DNA of 8,171 nt from JAFGPJ01 sp964439135 (GCA_964439135.1 CAYTNN010000203.1:1-8171); one strand, 5' to 3'; positions 1-5,806 are shown, counted from the first letter of the stretch. The notes: a model not told the origin generated them from the letters alone. Translations and numbers: made by a program.

Positions 1-1287
1 ATTGAGAAGGACCCAGGCTCTGCTGAAACCTGTATTAGTCGGGCGTTTCTCTACTACAGCAAAGGTAAATATGACCAGGCCATCTCAGACTACACCAAGG
101 CTATAGAGATAAAACCAGGAAATGCAGCGACCTTCTACAATCGAGGCAATGCTTACAAAGCTAAAGGTCAATATGACCGAGCTATCTCAGATTACGCAGA
201 GGCCATAGAGATTAATCCACTATATATTGAAGCTTATTACAATAAGGCGATTGCCTGCAAGGCTAAAGGTCAATATGACCAGGCCATTTCAGACCTAACA
301 AAAGCCCTGGAGATAAGCCCAAGGTTGACTGAAGCCTACTACAACCGTGGAGTTCTATACTTTGCTAAAGAGCAATTTGATAAAGCGATCCCGGACTTCG
401 ACAAGGCCATTGAAATATGCCCACAATTTGCGATGGCCTACAGTGATCGTGGTAACGCCTACAAAGCCAAAGGTCAATATGATCAGGCGATCTCTGATTA
501 TGCTAAGGCGATTGAGATTAATCCAATGTTAGCTGAGACTTATTACAATCGGGCGATTGTCTGCTTTAAGAAGGGTCAGCATAAACTGGCCGTCTCAGAC
601 TTCACCAAGGCCGTTGAGATTAATCCGGACTATGCTGAGGCCTACTGCAACCGTGGGGCTGCCTATATCACCAAAGGGCAATATGATGAGGCGATCTCGG
701 ATTGCACCAAGGCCGTGGAGATTAATCCAGGCTATGCTGAAGCATACTGCAATCGTGGGGCTGTCTATATCGCTAAGAAATTATATGACGAGGCAGTTTT
801 GGATTTCACTAAAGCCATTGAGATAAATCCACAATACGCTCAAGCCTGTTACAATCGGGCGATTTCCTACTACAAGAAAGGCCAATATGACTTGGCTATC
901 ATAGATTACAGCAAGTCTATTGAGTTAAATCCAACGGATGCTCAAGCCTACAACAGTCGGGGGCTTGCCTATGGTACTAAAGGCCAATATGACCTGGCCA
1001 TTTCCGACTACACCAAAGTTATTGAGTTAAGTCCAAAGTCTGCAAAGGCCTACAACAAACGTGCGTTGGCCTACTACCTCACGGGAAAGTATGATGAAGC
1101 ATGGGAAGATGTCCATAAGGCGCAGAATTTGGGATTACAAGTTTCTCCAGGATTTCTCAGGAAGCTTGGTGAGGCCTCCCCTCCAACAGTGCTTGAAAAT
1201 GTTAAAGTGCCTGACAATATTAAAGTGCTTGATAATATTACAGAACCTGAGAATGATCAAGACGAACTGATTACTTATAGGGAATAG
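1..1287 (+). CDS. TPR-repeat protein, 5'-truncated by the window edge
   Basis: The frame is open from base 1 to the TAG at 1285-1287, giving 428 visible residues; the true start lies upstream, so no internal TTG or ATG should be taken as the start. Residues 8-347 are ten exactly 34-residue tetratricopeptide repeats with no insertions, followed by a degenerate eleventh (about 348-381). The repeat consensus is A-x-A-Y-x-N-R-G-x-A-Y-x-x-K-G-Q-Y-D-x-A-I-S-D-Y-x-K-A-I-E-I-N-P, the classic TPR pattern. The C-terminal tail of about 45 residues is not repetitive apart from two similar 'VxDNI' segments, and is acidic at the end. TPR arrays form superhelical protein-binding scaffolds; nothing visible names a partner or a cell compartment, and no membrane segment is seen. 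Whether this gene belongs to the mobile cassette to its right or to the host backbone cannot be decided here. Confidence 0.93.
   Translation: MEKDPGSAETCISRAFLYYSKGKYDQAISDYTKAIEIKPGNAATFYNRGNAYKAKGQYDRAISDYAEAIEINPLYIEAYYNKAIACKAKGQYDQAISDLTKALEISPRLTEAYYNRGVLYFAKEQFDKAIPDFDKAIEICPQFAMAYSDRGNAYKAKGQYDQAISDYAKAIEINPMLAETYYNRAIVCFKKGQHKLAVSDFTKAVEINPDYAEAYCNRGAAYITKGQYDEAISDCTKAVEINPGYAEAYCNRGAVYIAKKLYDEAVLDFTKAIEINPQYAQACYNRAISYYKKGQYDLAIIDYSKSIELNPTDAQAYNSRGLAYGTKGQYDLAISDYTKVIELSPKSAKAYNKRALAYYLTGKYDEAWEDVHKAQNLGLQVSPGFLRKLGEASPPTVLENVKVPDNIKVLDNITEPENDQDELITYRE
22..1143 (+). repeat. Tandem 102-bp coding repeats (TPR units)
   Basis: Ten 102-bp units run without indels from 22 to 1041, and an eleventh diverged unit runs to about 1143. 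The core 'aaaggYcaatatga' recurs nearly unchanged in several units (near 165, 265, 468, 880 and 979). This similarity at DNA level suggests fairly recent duplication or gene conversion between units, beyond simple protein-level constraint. Confidence 0.85.
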
Positions 1288-1670
1288 GACTTAAATAAGG
1301 GGGGGTGTTGAAAAAGTTCCACCGTAACACCTGAGATTGCCGCGCGATCCTTCAAATCGGCTCCTTGGGGCCAGGCCCGCAATGACTTTTAAAACTCACC
1401 TCGTGTCATTGCGAAGAAGCTCTAAAGTCTAACATAACCAAAAACAGACAGGAGCTATGTTGATATGAGAACATAGCAAGGAATTGAAAATTGAGCTTAA
1501 TTTGTTTTATCGAAAAGTCTTATCGTTCAAAATTGCCTAACTTGACTCTATGTTACTTTACAACAACGTTCTATAGCTTACCAGTCTGTACAGTCCTTTG
1601 TATGTGTATGATGGTAAGCAGGCAGATAGAAGGCTAAAAAAATAAATAAATTTGAGGATTTTATATTTGA
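1288..1670. other. Gene-free AT-rich spacer with several inverted repeats
   Basis: No convincing coding frame is seen here. Four inverted repeats are visible: ggtgtt/aacacc (1304-1309 with 1326-1331), cgcaatgac/gtcattgcg (1378-1386 with 1405-1413), gctatgtt/aacatagc (1454-1461 with 1470-1477) and gcttacca/tggtaagc (1576-1583 with 1612-1619). The last encloses the palindrome ctgtacag (1586-1593). None is followed by a clear T-run on the plus strand, so I do not call an intrinsic terminator for the TPR gene. The stretch could be a transposable-element remnant, the outer end of the integrated cassette, or a transcribed structured RNA. I did not find a clear sigma70 promoter. Confidence 0.5.
1332..1420. 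repeat. Degenerate 'CATTGCG' interspersed palindromic repeat
   Basis: The segment begins with gagattgcc and carries the perfect 9-bp inverted pair cgcaatgac (1378-1386) and gtcattgcg (1405-1413), separated by 18 bases. This resembles the widespread non-coding palindromic repeats built on 'gtcattgcgag...gcaatctc' that I know from many environmental bacterial genomes. The copy is decayed: the two outer arms do not match fully. The assignment to that repeat class rests on remembered pattern only. Confidence 0.4.
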
Positions 1671-1759
1671 ATTCTGCCGATAGTATTGTTACTTTATACA
1701 AAGTAGGTAACTATTGTTACCTTGAACCTATATAGTAACATCATAACTATCGGTAGAAT
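1671..1759. promoter_or_regulatory. Nested palindrome upstream of HTH/Doc operon (candidate operator)
   Basis: Three inverted pairs share nearly one centre near 1714. The outer arms are 1671-1684 and 1746-1759 (14 bp, one G/T mismatch). The middle pair is gttact/agtaac at 1688-1693 and 1734-1739. The inner perfect pair is aggtaac/gttacct at 1705-1711 and 1716-1722, separated by 4 bases. A further small palindrome acttt-atac-aaagt lies at 1691-1704. The right outer arm ends two bases before the ATG at 1762. Antitoxins of type II systems usually repress their own operon by binding palindromes at this position, so this is the natural operator for the HTH protein. It could instead act as an RNA hairpin hiding the start region, or as a binding site for the integrase or excisionase. 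Confidence 0.55.
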
Positions 1760-1761
1760 AT

Positions 1762-2019
1762 ATGGTTAATCAAAAGTATATCACAATACCGCAATTAGCG
1801 GAACTGTTAGGATTAAGCCGTATTGAGGTTTACAGGAGAGTCCGTAAAGGCCAAATTAAAGCCGAAAAGATCGGACGCATGTATGTCATAAAGGACAAAG
1901 AAGTGGCCCATATACTCGGAAAAAAACTGACCGCTAAGGACAAAGGCCAAATCGAAAAGGCCGTTAAGAAGGCTGTAAAAGAGTACGGCGAAGTATTGAG
2001 AAAGTTAGGTGAGGAATGA
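1762..2019 (+). CDS. Excisionase-like HTH protein, probable antitoxin
   Basis: This is an 85-residue protein. Residues 6-50 form a MerR/excisionase-type winged helix-turn-helix (HTH_17-like): 'ITIPQLAELLGLSRIEVYRR' followed by the wing 'GQIKAEKIGRMYVI'. Residues 56-85 are a charged, lysine- and glutamate-rich helix ending 'YGEVLRKLGEE', suited to binding a partner. The gene overlaps the Doc-like toxin by four bases (ATGA), a typical antitoxin-toxin order, and sits directly behind a nested palindrome. No strong Shine-Dalgarno precedes the ATG; the slot is occupied by the palindrome arm. No Fic-inhibitory S/T-x-x-x-E-G/N motif is visible. The inferred role is DNA-binding antitoxin and operon autorepressor. 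Because it is also linked to an integrase, it could alternatively or additionally be an excisionase (recombination directionality factor). Confidence 0.85.
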   Translation: MVNQKYITIPQLAELLGLSRIEVYRRVRKGQIKAEKIGRMYVIKDKEVAHILGKKLTAKDKGQIEKAVKKAVKEYGEVLRKLGEE

Positions 2020-2444
2020 AGATCATCACCACAGCAGATGTTGAGCATATAGCTTTTAATCTGGCAAGGGAATTATTGGCTTTTGATGAGCCGATACCGG
2101 ATTATTCGACGCGATTTCCGCATACACTTGAAAGCTGCCTTATAACTCCTTTTCAGAAGTTTTCTCGAAAACCGCTATATCCATCGCTGGTTAAAAAGGC
2201 AAGTATCCTGCTTTACCTTATGATTAAGAACCATCCTTTTCAGAACGGCAATAAGAGAATCGCACTGACGACACTGTTTGTGTTTTTGCATAGGAACGGC
2301 AAGTGGCTTGCAGTCGATGCGCAGGAGCTTTACAATTTCACAGTATGGGTAGCACAAAGCCCGGCGGTACTCAAAGATGAGGTTGTTATGGGCATAGAGA
2401 AATTCATTAAAAGTCATTTAGAGAAATTAGAGACCAAAAGCTGA
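2016..2444 (+). CDS. Doc/Fic-family toxin (death-on-curing type)
   Basis: The protein has 142 residues, close to the usual length of Doc toxins. The signature 'HPFQNGNKR' at residues 73-81 is the Fic/Doc active-site loop: H73, F75, N79, K80 and R81 match the Doc form HxFx-D-x-NKR. The residue that is Asp in P1 Doc and Asp/Glu in AMPylating Fic proteins is Asn77 here. Doc of phage P1 is known to phosphorylate EF-Tu and stop translation; whether this homologue phosphorylates, AMPylates or does something else cannot be read from sequence. The start is well supported: the strong ribosome site aggtgagg (2007-2014) and the ATGA overlap with the HTH gene imply translational coupling. P1 Doc is paired with a Phd antitoxin, whereas here the partner is an excisionase-like HTH protein. 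No N-terminal inhibitory Fic motif is seen. Confidence 0.85.
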   Translation: MKIITTADVEHIAFNLARELLAFDEPIPDYSTRFPHTLESCLITPFQKFSRKPLYPSLVKKASILLYLMIKNHPFQNGNKRIALTTLFVFLHRNGKWLAVDAQELYNFTVWVAQSPAVLKDEVVMGIEKFIKSHLEKLETKS

Positions 2445-2452
2445 TAAAAAAA

Positions 2453-2467
2453 GACAGGTGAAAAATG
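2453..2467 (+). promoter_or_regulatory. Ribosome binding site shared in sequence with the integrase leader
   Basis: The segment gacaggtgaaaaATG supplies an AGGTG Shine-Dalgarno a few bases before the start at 2465. Almost the same leader (aacaggtgagaaATG, 3173-3187) precedes the integrase, supporting both starts and suggesting the two junctions have a common origin. Confidence 0.55.
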
Positions 2468-3151
2468 ACAGAGCAGGAGAAAGTTGAGTTCAGACAGAAG
2501 TGGAAAAAATGGATTGATAAGATAGGGCAAGATTTGGGTGACCTTCTAATTAGCCAGGACACTTTCAAAGAAGTTGCTCAGATTGTTGCTTCAAACAAGC
2601 AAATCCAGTCGTCACCATTCTTCTTTACATGGATTCAGAACAACTATATGGACAGCATAGTTGTCGGTCTTGCGCGGCTGAATGACCATGATAGTAGGAC
2701 TATTTCGTTACACAACTTGATTAAAGAAATTATAAAGAATCCTGAAGCCATAACCCGTGATTATTTTGTTTCAAGATACAAGAAATGGATGCAAGACAGG
2801 GGAATAGCTGATAATGACTTTGACAAATTTGCGGAAAAGGGCAATCAATACATAAGTTCGATTAAGCTCGATAAGGACATCAAACATCTGGATAAAGAAA
2901 CACAGCTTATTAAGAATTTCAGGGACCAATGGGTGGCTCATCTTGACGTGAATCAAGCAACCAAACAATTGCCTACACACAATGATGTGGAAGAAGCTTT
3001 AGAGTTCTTAGATGAAATCTTCCGCAGGTACTATATGCTGATTGATGGAGCTGGTATTGGCACTGCAAAGCCTGCACTTGCGTTTGACTGGAAAGAATCT
3101 TTAACACACCCTTGGATTGAGATGCCTGAAGAGGAAAGTGACGAGAATTAG
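2465..3151 (+). CDS. HEPN/AbiU2-like protein, putative RNase toxin or abortive-infection protein
   Basis: The protein has 228 residues, is mostly helical, and shows no signal peptide or membrane segment. Residues 153-159 read 'RDQWVAH', matching the HEPN RNase signature R-(N/D/H)-x4-H, with R153 and H159 as the presumed catalytic pair. Upstream, 'VVGLARLNDH' (66-75) and 'SRTISLHNLIKEI' (77-89) have the pattern I know from the HEPN domain of AbiU2 abortive-infection proteins, where it precedes the RxxxxxH helix at about this distance. HEPN proteins commonly cut tRNA, mRNA or rRNA in toxin-antitoxin and phage-defence systems; the target here is unknown. The gene starts 20 bases after the Doc toxin stop and is followed 33 bases later by the integrase, so all probably lie on one transcript. 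The acidic C-terminus 'EEESDEN' is unremarkable. The family call is from pattern recognition, not alignment. Confidence 0.65.
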   Translation: MTEQEKVEFRQKWKKWIDKIGQDLGDLLISQDTFKEVAQIVASNKQIQSSPFFFTWIQNNYMDSIVVGLARLNDHDSRTISLHNLIKEIIKNPEAITRDYFVSRYKKWMQDRGIADNDFDKFAEKGNQYISSIKLDKDIKHLDKETQLIKNFRDQWVAHLDVNQATKQLPTHNDVEEALEFLDEIFRRYYMLIDGAGIGTAKPALAFDWKESLTHPWIEMPEEESDEN

Positions 3152-3165
3152 CTGCGGAAAGCAGC
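3151..3165 (+). other. Small GC-rich hairpin between HEPN gene and integrase
   Basis: The sequence gctgc-ggaaa-gcagc forms a 5-bp stem with a 5-base loop, directly on the HEPN stop codon. No T-run follows, so it is not an intrinsic terminator; it might separate the two cistrons by mRNA processing or stability, or be chance. Confidence 0.3.
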
Positions 3166-4410
3166 AGAAAGAAACAGGTGAGAAATGAGAGTTTATCGTC
3201 CTTCATACAAAGATCGCAACGGTGAAAAACGCAAAGCGGTATGTCGATATTTTCGACCATAACCAGCTTCGGCACAGAATACCGGCGTTTGCCGATAAGC
3301 GGATAAGTGAGGCTCTTGGGCGAAACATCGAGTCTCTGGTCAACTGCCGGATTGCAGGGCTTGAACTGGATGTTAAGTTGAACCAATGGATAGAGACTGT
3401 GCCGTACAGCCTCTTGAGAAAGTTTGTGTCCTGGGGCTTACTCGATGGACAGCGGACGGAGATCACAAAGCCTCTGACGGAGCATATCAGCGATTATGTC
3501 AAGGTCTTAAAAGCTAAGAGATTTTCAGCCGGTTATATTCGCCATACACAGAACAGGCTTAAAAAGATTGTACAGGACTGCCGGTTTTTCTATTTCCGGG
3601 ATATTACAAAGACGGCGGTTGAAATATATATCGGCAAGCTGATAAAGGAAGGACTGAGCGCGACGACGGCGGGGCATTATCTGGATTGCTTCAAGACGTT
3701 TCTAAACTGGGCAGAGCAAGACCAGCGGATTATGAAAAATCCTATTGCGAAGATGGCAAAGCCAGCAAGGGATTCTGAGAAAAAGGGAGTATTAAACCCT
3801 GTGCAATTTGTCCACTTAATCAAGACCACTTCTGAAAGGAATATCCTTATCGGCAGGAGCAGCGGAGCGGGCTGTGCTTTATCTTCTGGCAGGAATGACG
3901 GGGCTTCGCAAAAAAGAGCTGCTTAACCTTTGCTGGGACGATATAAACCTGTCGGCGGATAATGCTTTTGTCGGAGTAAAAGCCTCGATAGCCAAAAACG
4001 GAAAACAGGCCGAACAGTCTGTCCCCCCGATACTGGTTAATGTTCTGACGGCACTGAAAGCTCATACAAGGCCGAACGCTACTTTTATGTCCTTTAGCAA
4101 GTCGATCAACACAGCAGAGCTTATCAGGGAAGATTTGAGGGTAGCAGAAATTGAACTGACAGACAGAGAAGGTAATGCTATATGTTTTCACAGTCTGCGG
4201 AACAGCTACATTTCATTCCTTGCGAACAGCCAGACTCCCGCTAAGGTTGTCCAGAAACTTGCGCGACATTCAGACCCCCGCTTGACGTTCAACACCTACG
4301 CAAGAGCTTTTGAGAAGGCCGAACAAAAGGCGATGAATTTCCTGCCGAACTTCGGGGATTTTGTCTTTGCCACTGGCTTGGCCAAAGTGTGCACAAAACA
4401 AGAGATTTCA

Positions 4411-4427
4411 GTAGACAACCGTAGACA
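4411..4427. repeat. Short direct repeat near the tRNA end (possible integrase arm site)
   Basis: The 7-mer gtagaca occurs at 4411-4417 and again at 4421-4427, a spacing of one helical turn, about 50 bases from the tRNA 3' end. Tyrosine integrases bind short repeated arm sites beside the core, which makes this worth noting, but two 7-mers are weak evidence. Confidence 0.2.
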
Positions 4428-4428
4428 C

Positions 4429-4467
4429 AAAAACAGCCAAGATGGGTTAAAAACAGCATTCTTGGCT
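4429..4467 (-). terminator. Likely intrinsic terminator of tRNA-Asn
   Basis: Read on the minus strand, an 8-bp perfect stem (agccaaga, 4467-4460, with tcttggct, 4442-4435) encloses a 17-base loop and is followed by gttttt (4434-4429). It begins 11 bases past the mature tRNA 3' end. The stem is only half GC and the loop is long, so it may be modest in strength. It lies inside the 3' tail of the integrase frame, on the opposite strand. Confidence 0.45.
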
Positions 4468-4477
4468 ACACAACAAA

Positions 4478-4550
4478 CTCCCCGAGTAGGACTCGAACCT
4501 ACGACCTAGCGGTTAACAGCCGCTCGCTCTACCAATTGAGCTATCGGGGA
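4478..4550 (-). tRNA. tRNA-Asn (anticodon GTT)
   Basis: The minus strand folds as a complete 73-base cloverleaf. The acceptor stem is TCCCCGA/TCGGGGA (7 bp) with discriminator G at 4478. The D arm is GCTC-AATTGGTA-GAGC. The anticodon arm is AGCGG-CTGTTAA-CCGCT with anticodon GTT, and the T arm is GTAGG-TTCGAGT-CCTAC. No CCA is encoded; the bases after the discriminator are TTT. A strong sigma70-like promoter lies about 70 bases upstream and a probable terminator directly downstream. The 3' half is overlapped by the end of the integrase frame on the other strand, which makes this gene the likely attachment site (attB) of the cassette to its left. Confidence 0.95.
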
Positions 4551-4945
4551 ATCCCGATGAACCGGACCGGATTAACATCTTGCGTTCCAAAAACCTTTTT
4601 CGTCCAATTCATCTATGATATTATCCAAATTCCAGCAACTTTGTCAAGTACTTCTTTTTTAGCGAATATTATGAAAAATTGGACTAATACTGGATGGAGG
4701 CCGGATTCTATTGTATACTTCCGGCTTTGCCAAATTTAAGTAAGTGGGTCTAACGTTCGATATAAAGATAGTTTTTTGTGTTTTGAAGGATTTTTAGTAA
4801 TATTTTGTTTCGTTTTACGTCCTATACAAACAGGGGCATTTTGCTATACACATTAATTAAACGAACAAAAGGCCTGTTTAGCGCATCTAATGATTTTAGG
4901 GTAAAATATCGTTTAACGATTGAATTTTAGGTTATTATCGACAGT
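4551..4945. other. AT-rich intergenic region between tRNA-Asn and kinase gene
   Basis: The left part holds the tRNA leader and its minus-strand promoter. A hairpin with an 8-bp stem including one G/T pair (4698-4705 with 4720-4727, core gccgga/tccggc) has a 14-base loop and no proper T-run. The remainder up to 4945 must hold the kinase promoter. A possible -10 taaaat at 4902-4907 has no good -35, so I do not annotate it separately. No credible coding frame is seen. Confidence 0.5.
4620..4647 (-). promoter_or_regulatory. Sigma70-type promoter of tRNA-Asn
   Basis: On the minus strand, a consensus -35 TTGACA (4647-4642) is followed after 16 bases by GATAAT (4625-4620), five of six matches to the -10 consensus. 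Transcription would start near 4612, giving a leader of about 60 bases before the tRNA. Confidence 0.7.
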
Positions 4946-5806
4946 ATGGCGAAAGATATACTCGATATTGGTGGTTTTACGATACTAAGGCGCATCGGAA
5001 CCGGTGCTCGCAGCACGATTTATTTGGCTTCCGACGAAGTGGATGGAACAAAAGTTGCCCTAAAAAGGGTCATATTCCAAAAGCCTGAGGACTCAAGAAT
5101 TTTCGAGCAGGTGGACACCGAGTATAAAGTGGCTAAGCAGATAGACAATCCCTGCGTCCGAAAGTGCTTCGAGCTGAGGAAAATACGCAGCATGTTTAGA
5201 GTAAGAGAAATGCTGCTTTCCATGGAATACTTTGACGGCAAGAACCTCGAAGACTGTCCAACTTTGAGCCTGGGAGATGTGCTGCTTGTCTTCAGGATGG
5301 TCGCAAGCGGGCTCAACGCTATGCATCAGCACGGATTTGTTCACTGTGATATCAAGCCCAATAACATCCTTATGGACAAGTCCGGCTCTATTAAAATTAT
5401 AGACCTCGGCCAGAGCTGCAAGATCGGCACGATCAAGCAGAGAATCCAGGGCACTCCCGATTATATCGCTCCTGAACAGGTTAAGCGCAGGCCGCTCGGC
5501 CCAAAGACGGATATCTTTAACCTTGGCGCGACAATGTACTGGGCCCTTACCGGAAAACACGCCCCAACTCTAATACCTAAAAAGAACAAGTTAGGCTTGC
5601 CCGTGACCGAGCCGCGTCGAGCACCGCACGAAATAAAAAAGGGACTACCGATAGGAATCTCAAACCTCGTAATGGATTGTATTGAGAACGACCCTGCAAA
5701 ACGCCCGAGTAATATGATGGCGGTGACATCAAGGCTGGACCTGATGGTGCATAGTATTTTCGGGGGCAAGATAAAAACGAATAAAAATGCCTCAAACAAT
5801 AATTGA
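4946..5806 (+). CDS. Hanks-type Ser/Thr protein kinase, stand-alone cytosolic
   Basis: The 286-residue protein is essentially a bare kinase domain with no membrane segment or PASTA repeats. Visible motifs are the glycine loop 'IGTGARS' (17-23), the ATP-binding lysine K40 in 'VALK', the catalytic loop 'HCDIKPNN' (133-140; D135, K137, N140), the metal-binding 'DLG' (153-155, usually DFG), 'GTPDYIAPE' (169-177), D189 of subdomain IX and R253 of subdomain XI. All catalytic residues are present, so it should be active. Having Cys instead of Arg before D135 makes it a non-RD kinase, a class often not dependent on activation-loop phosphorylation. The ribosome site is weak (agg, about 14 bases before ATG). 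Its last 20 bases overlap the phosphoesterase gene, implying coupled expression. Substrates are unknown; the partner phosphoesterase and the downstream glycosyltransferase are the obvious contextual leads. Confidence 0.92.
   Translation: MAKDILDIGGFTILRRIGTGARSTIYLASDEVDGTKVALKRVIFQKPEDSRIFEQVDTEYKVAKQIDNPCVRKCFELRKIRSMFRVREMLLSMEYFDGKNLEDCPTLSLGDVLLVFRMVASGLNAMHQHGFVHCDIKPNNILMDKSGSIKIIDLGQSCKIGTIKQRIQGTPDYIAPEQVKRRPLGPKTDIFNLGATMYWALTGKHAPTLIPKKNKLGLPVTEPRRAPHEIKKGLPIGISNLVMDCIENDPAKRPSNMMAVTSRLDLMVHSIFGGKIKTNKNASNNN

Larger units (their letters stand above)
3185..4509 (+). pseudogene. Tyrosine recombinase/integrase, broken by two frameshifts
   Basis: Three successive frames join into one integrase of about 440 residues. 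Segment 1 starts at ATG 3185 behind the ribosome site aacaggtga and reads 'MRVYRPSYKDRNGEKRK' before hitting TAA at 3260. Segment 2, in the next frame, resumes with 'YVDIFDHNQLRHR' and carries the SAM-like core-binding domain (around 'SAGYIRHTQNRLKKIV'). Segment 3 begins with 'GAAERAVLYLLAGMTGLRKK' and holds the catalytic domain: Arg in TGLRKKEL, probable Lys in GVKASIAKNGK, H-S-L-R, the His of LARHSDPRLT, and Tyr in NTYARAF. The junctions lie near 3225-3250 and 3840-3862. Both shifts need the reader to skip one base (or lose two). All catalytic residues survive, so this may be recent decay or assembly error. The frame ends inside the tRNA-Asn gene ('RVGLEPTT', stop 4507-4509), as expected for an integrase abutting its tRNA attachment site. 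Confidence 0.85.

Noticed and set aside
22..1143. CRISPR-like periodic repeats
   Set aside because: The 102-bp period is fully coding and matches 34-residue TPR units; there is no repeat-spacer alternation.
325..1287. A shorter TPR gene starting at an internal TTG (325)
   Set aside because: The same frame is open and TPR-like from base 1, so the start lies outside the window.
1703..1730. Possible second attachment site resembling the tRNA T-arm (gtagg ... ttgaaccta)
   Set aside because: Only about 7-9 bases agree with the tRNA T-arm; integrase core sites at tRNA 3' ends are usually longer. No real copy of the tRNA 3' end was found in the window.
3185..3870. Programmed ribosomal frameshifting in the integrase
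   Set aside because: No clear slippery site with stop codon or stimulatory structure is visible at either junction; decay or sequencing error is simpler.
3874..4509. A separate short integrase gene starting at 3874
   Set aside because: The GTG lies within the conserved 'ERAVLYLLAGMTGLR' block, so this is the frameshifted rest of the upstream gene.
4536..4739. A 67-residue plus-strand frame
   Set aside because: It begins inside the antisense of the tRNA and covers the tRNA leader and promoter; the protein has no family character.
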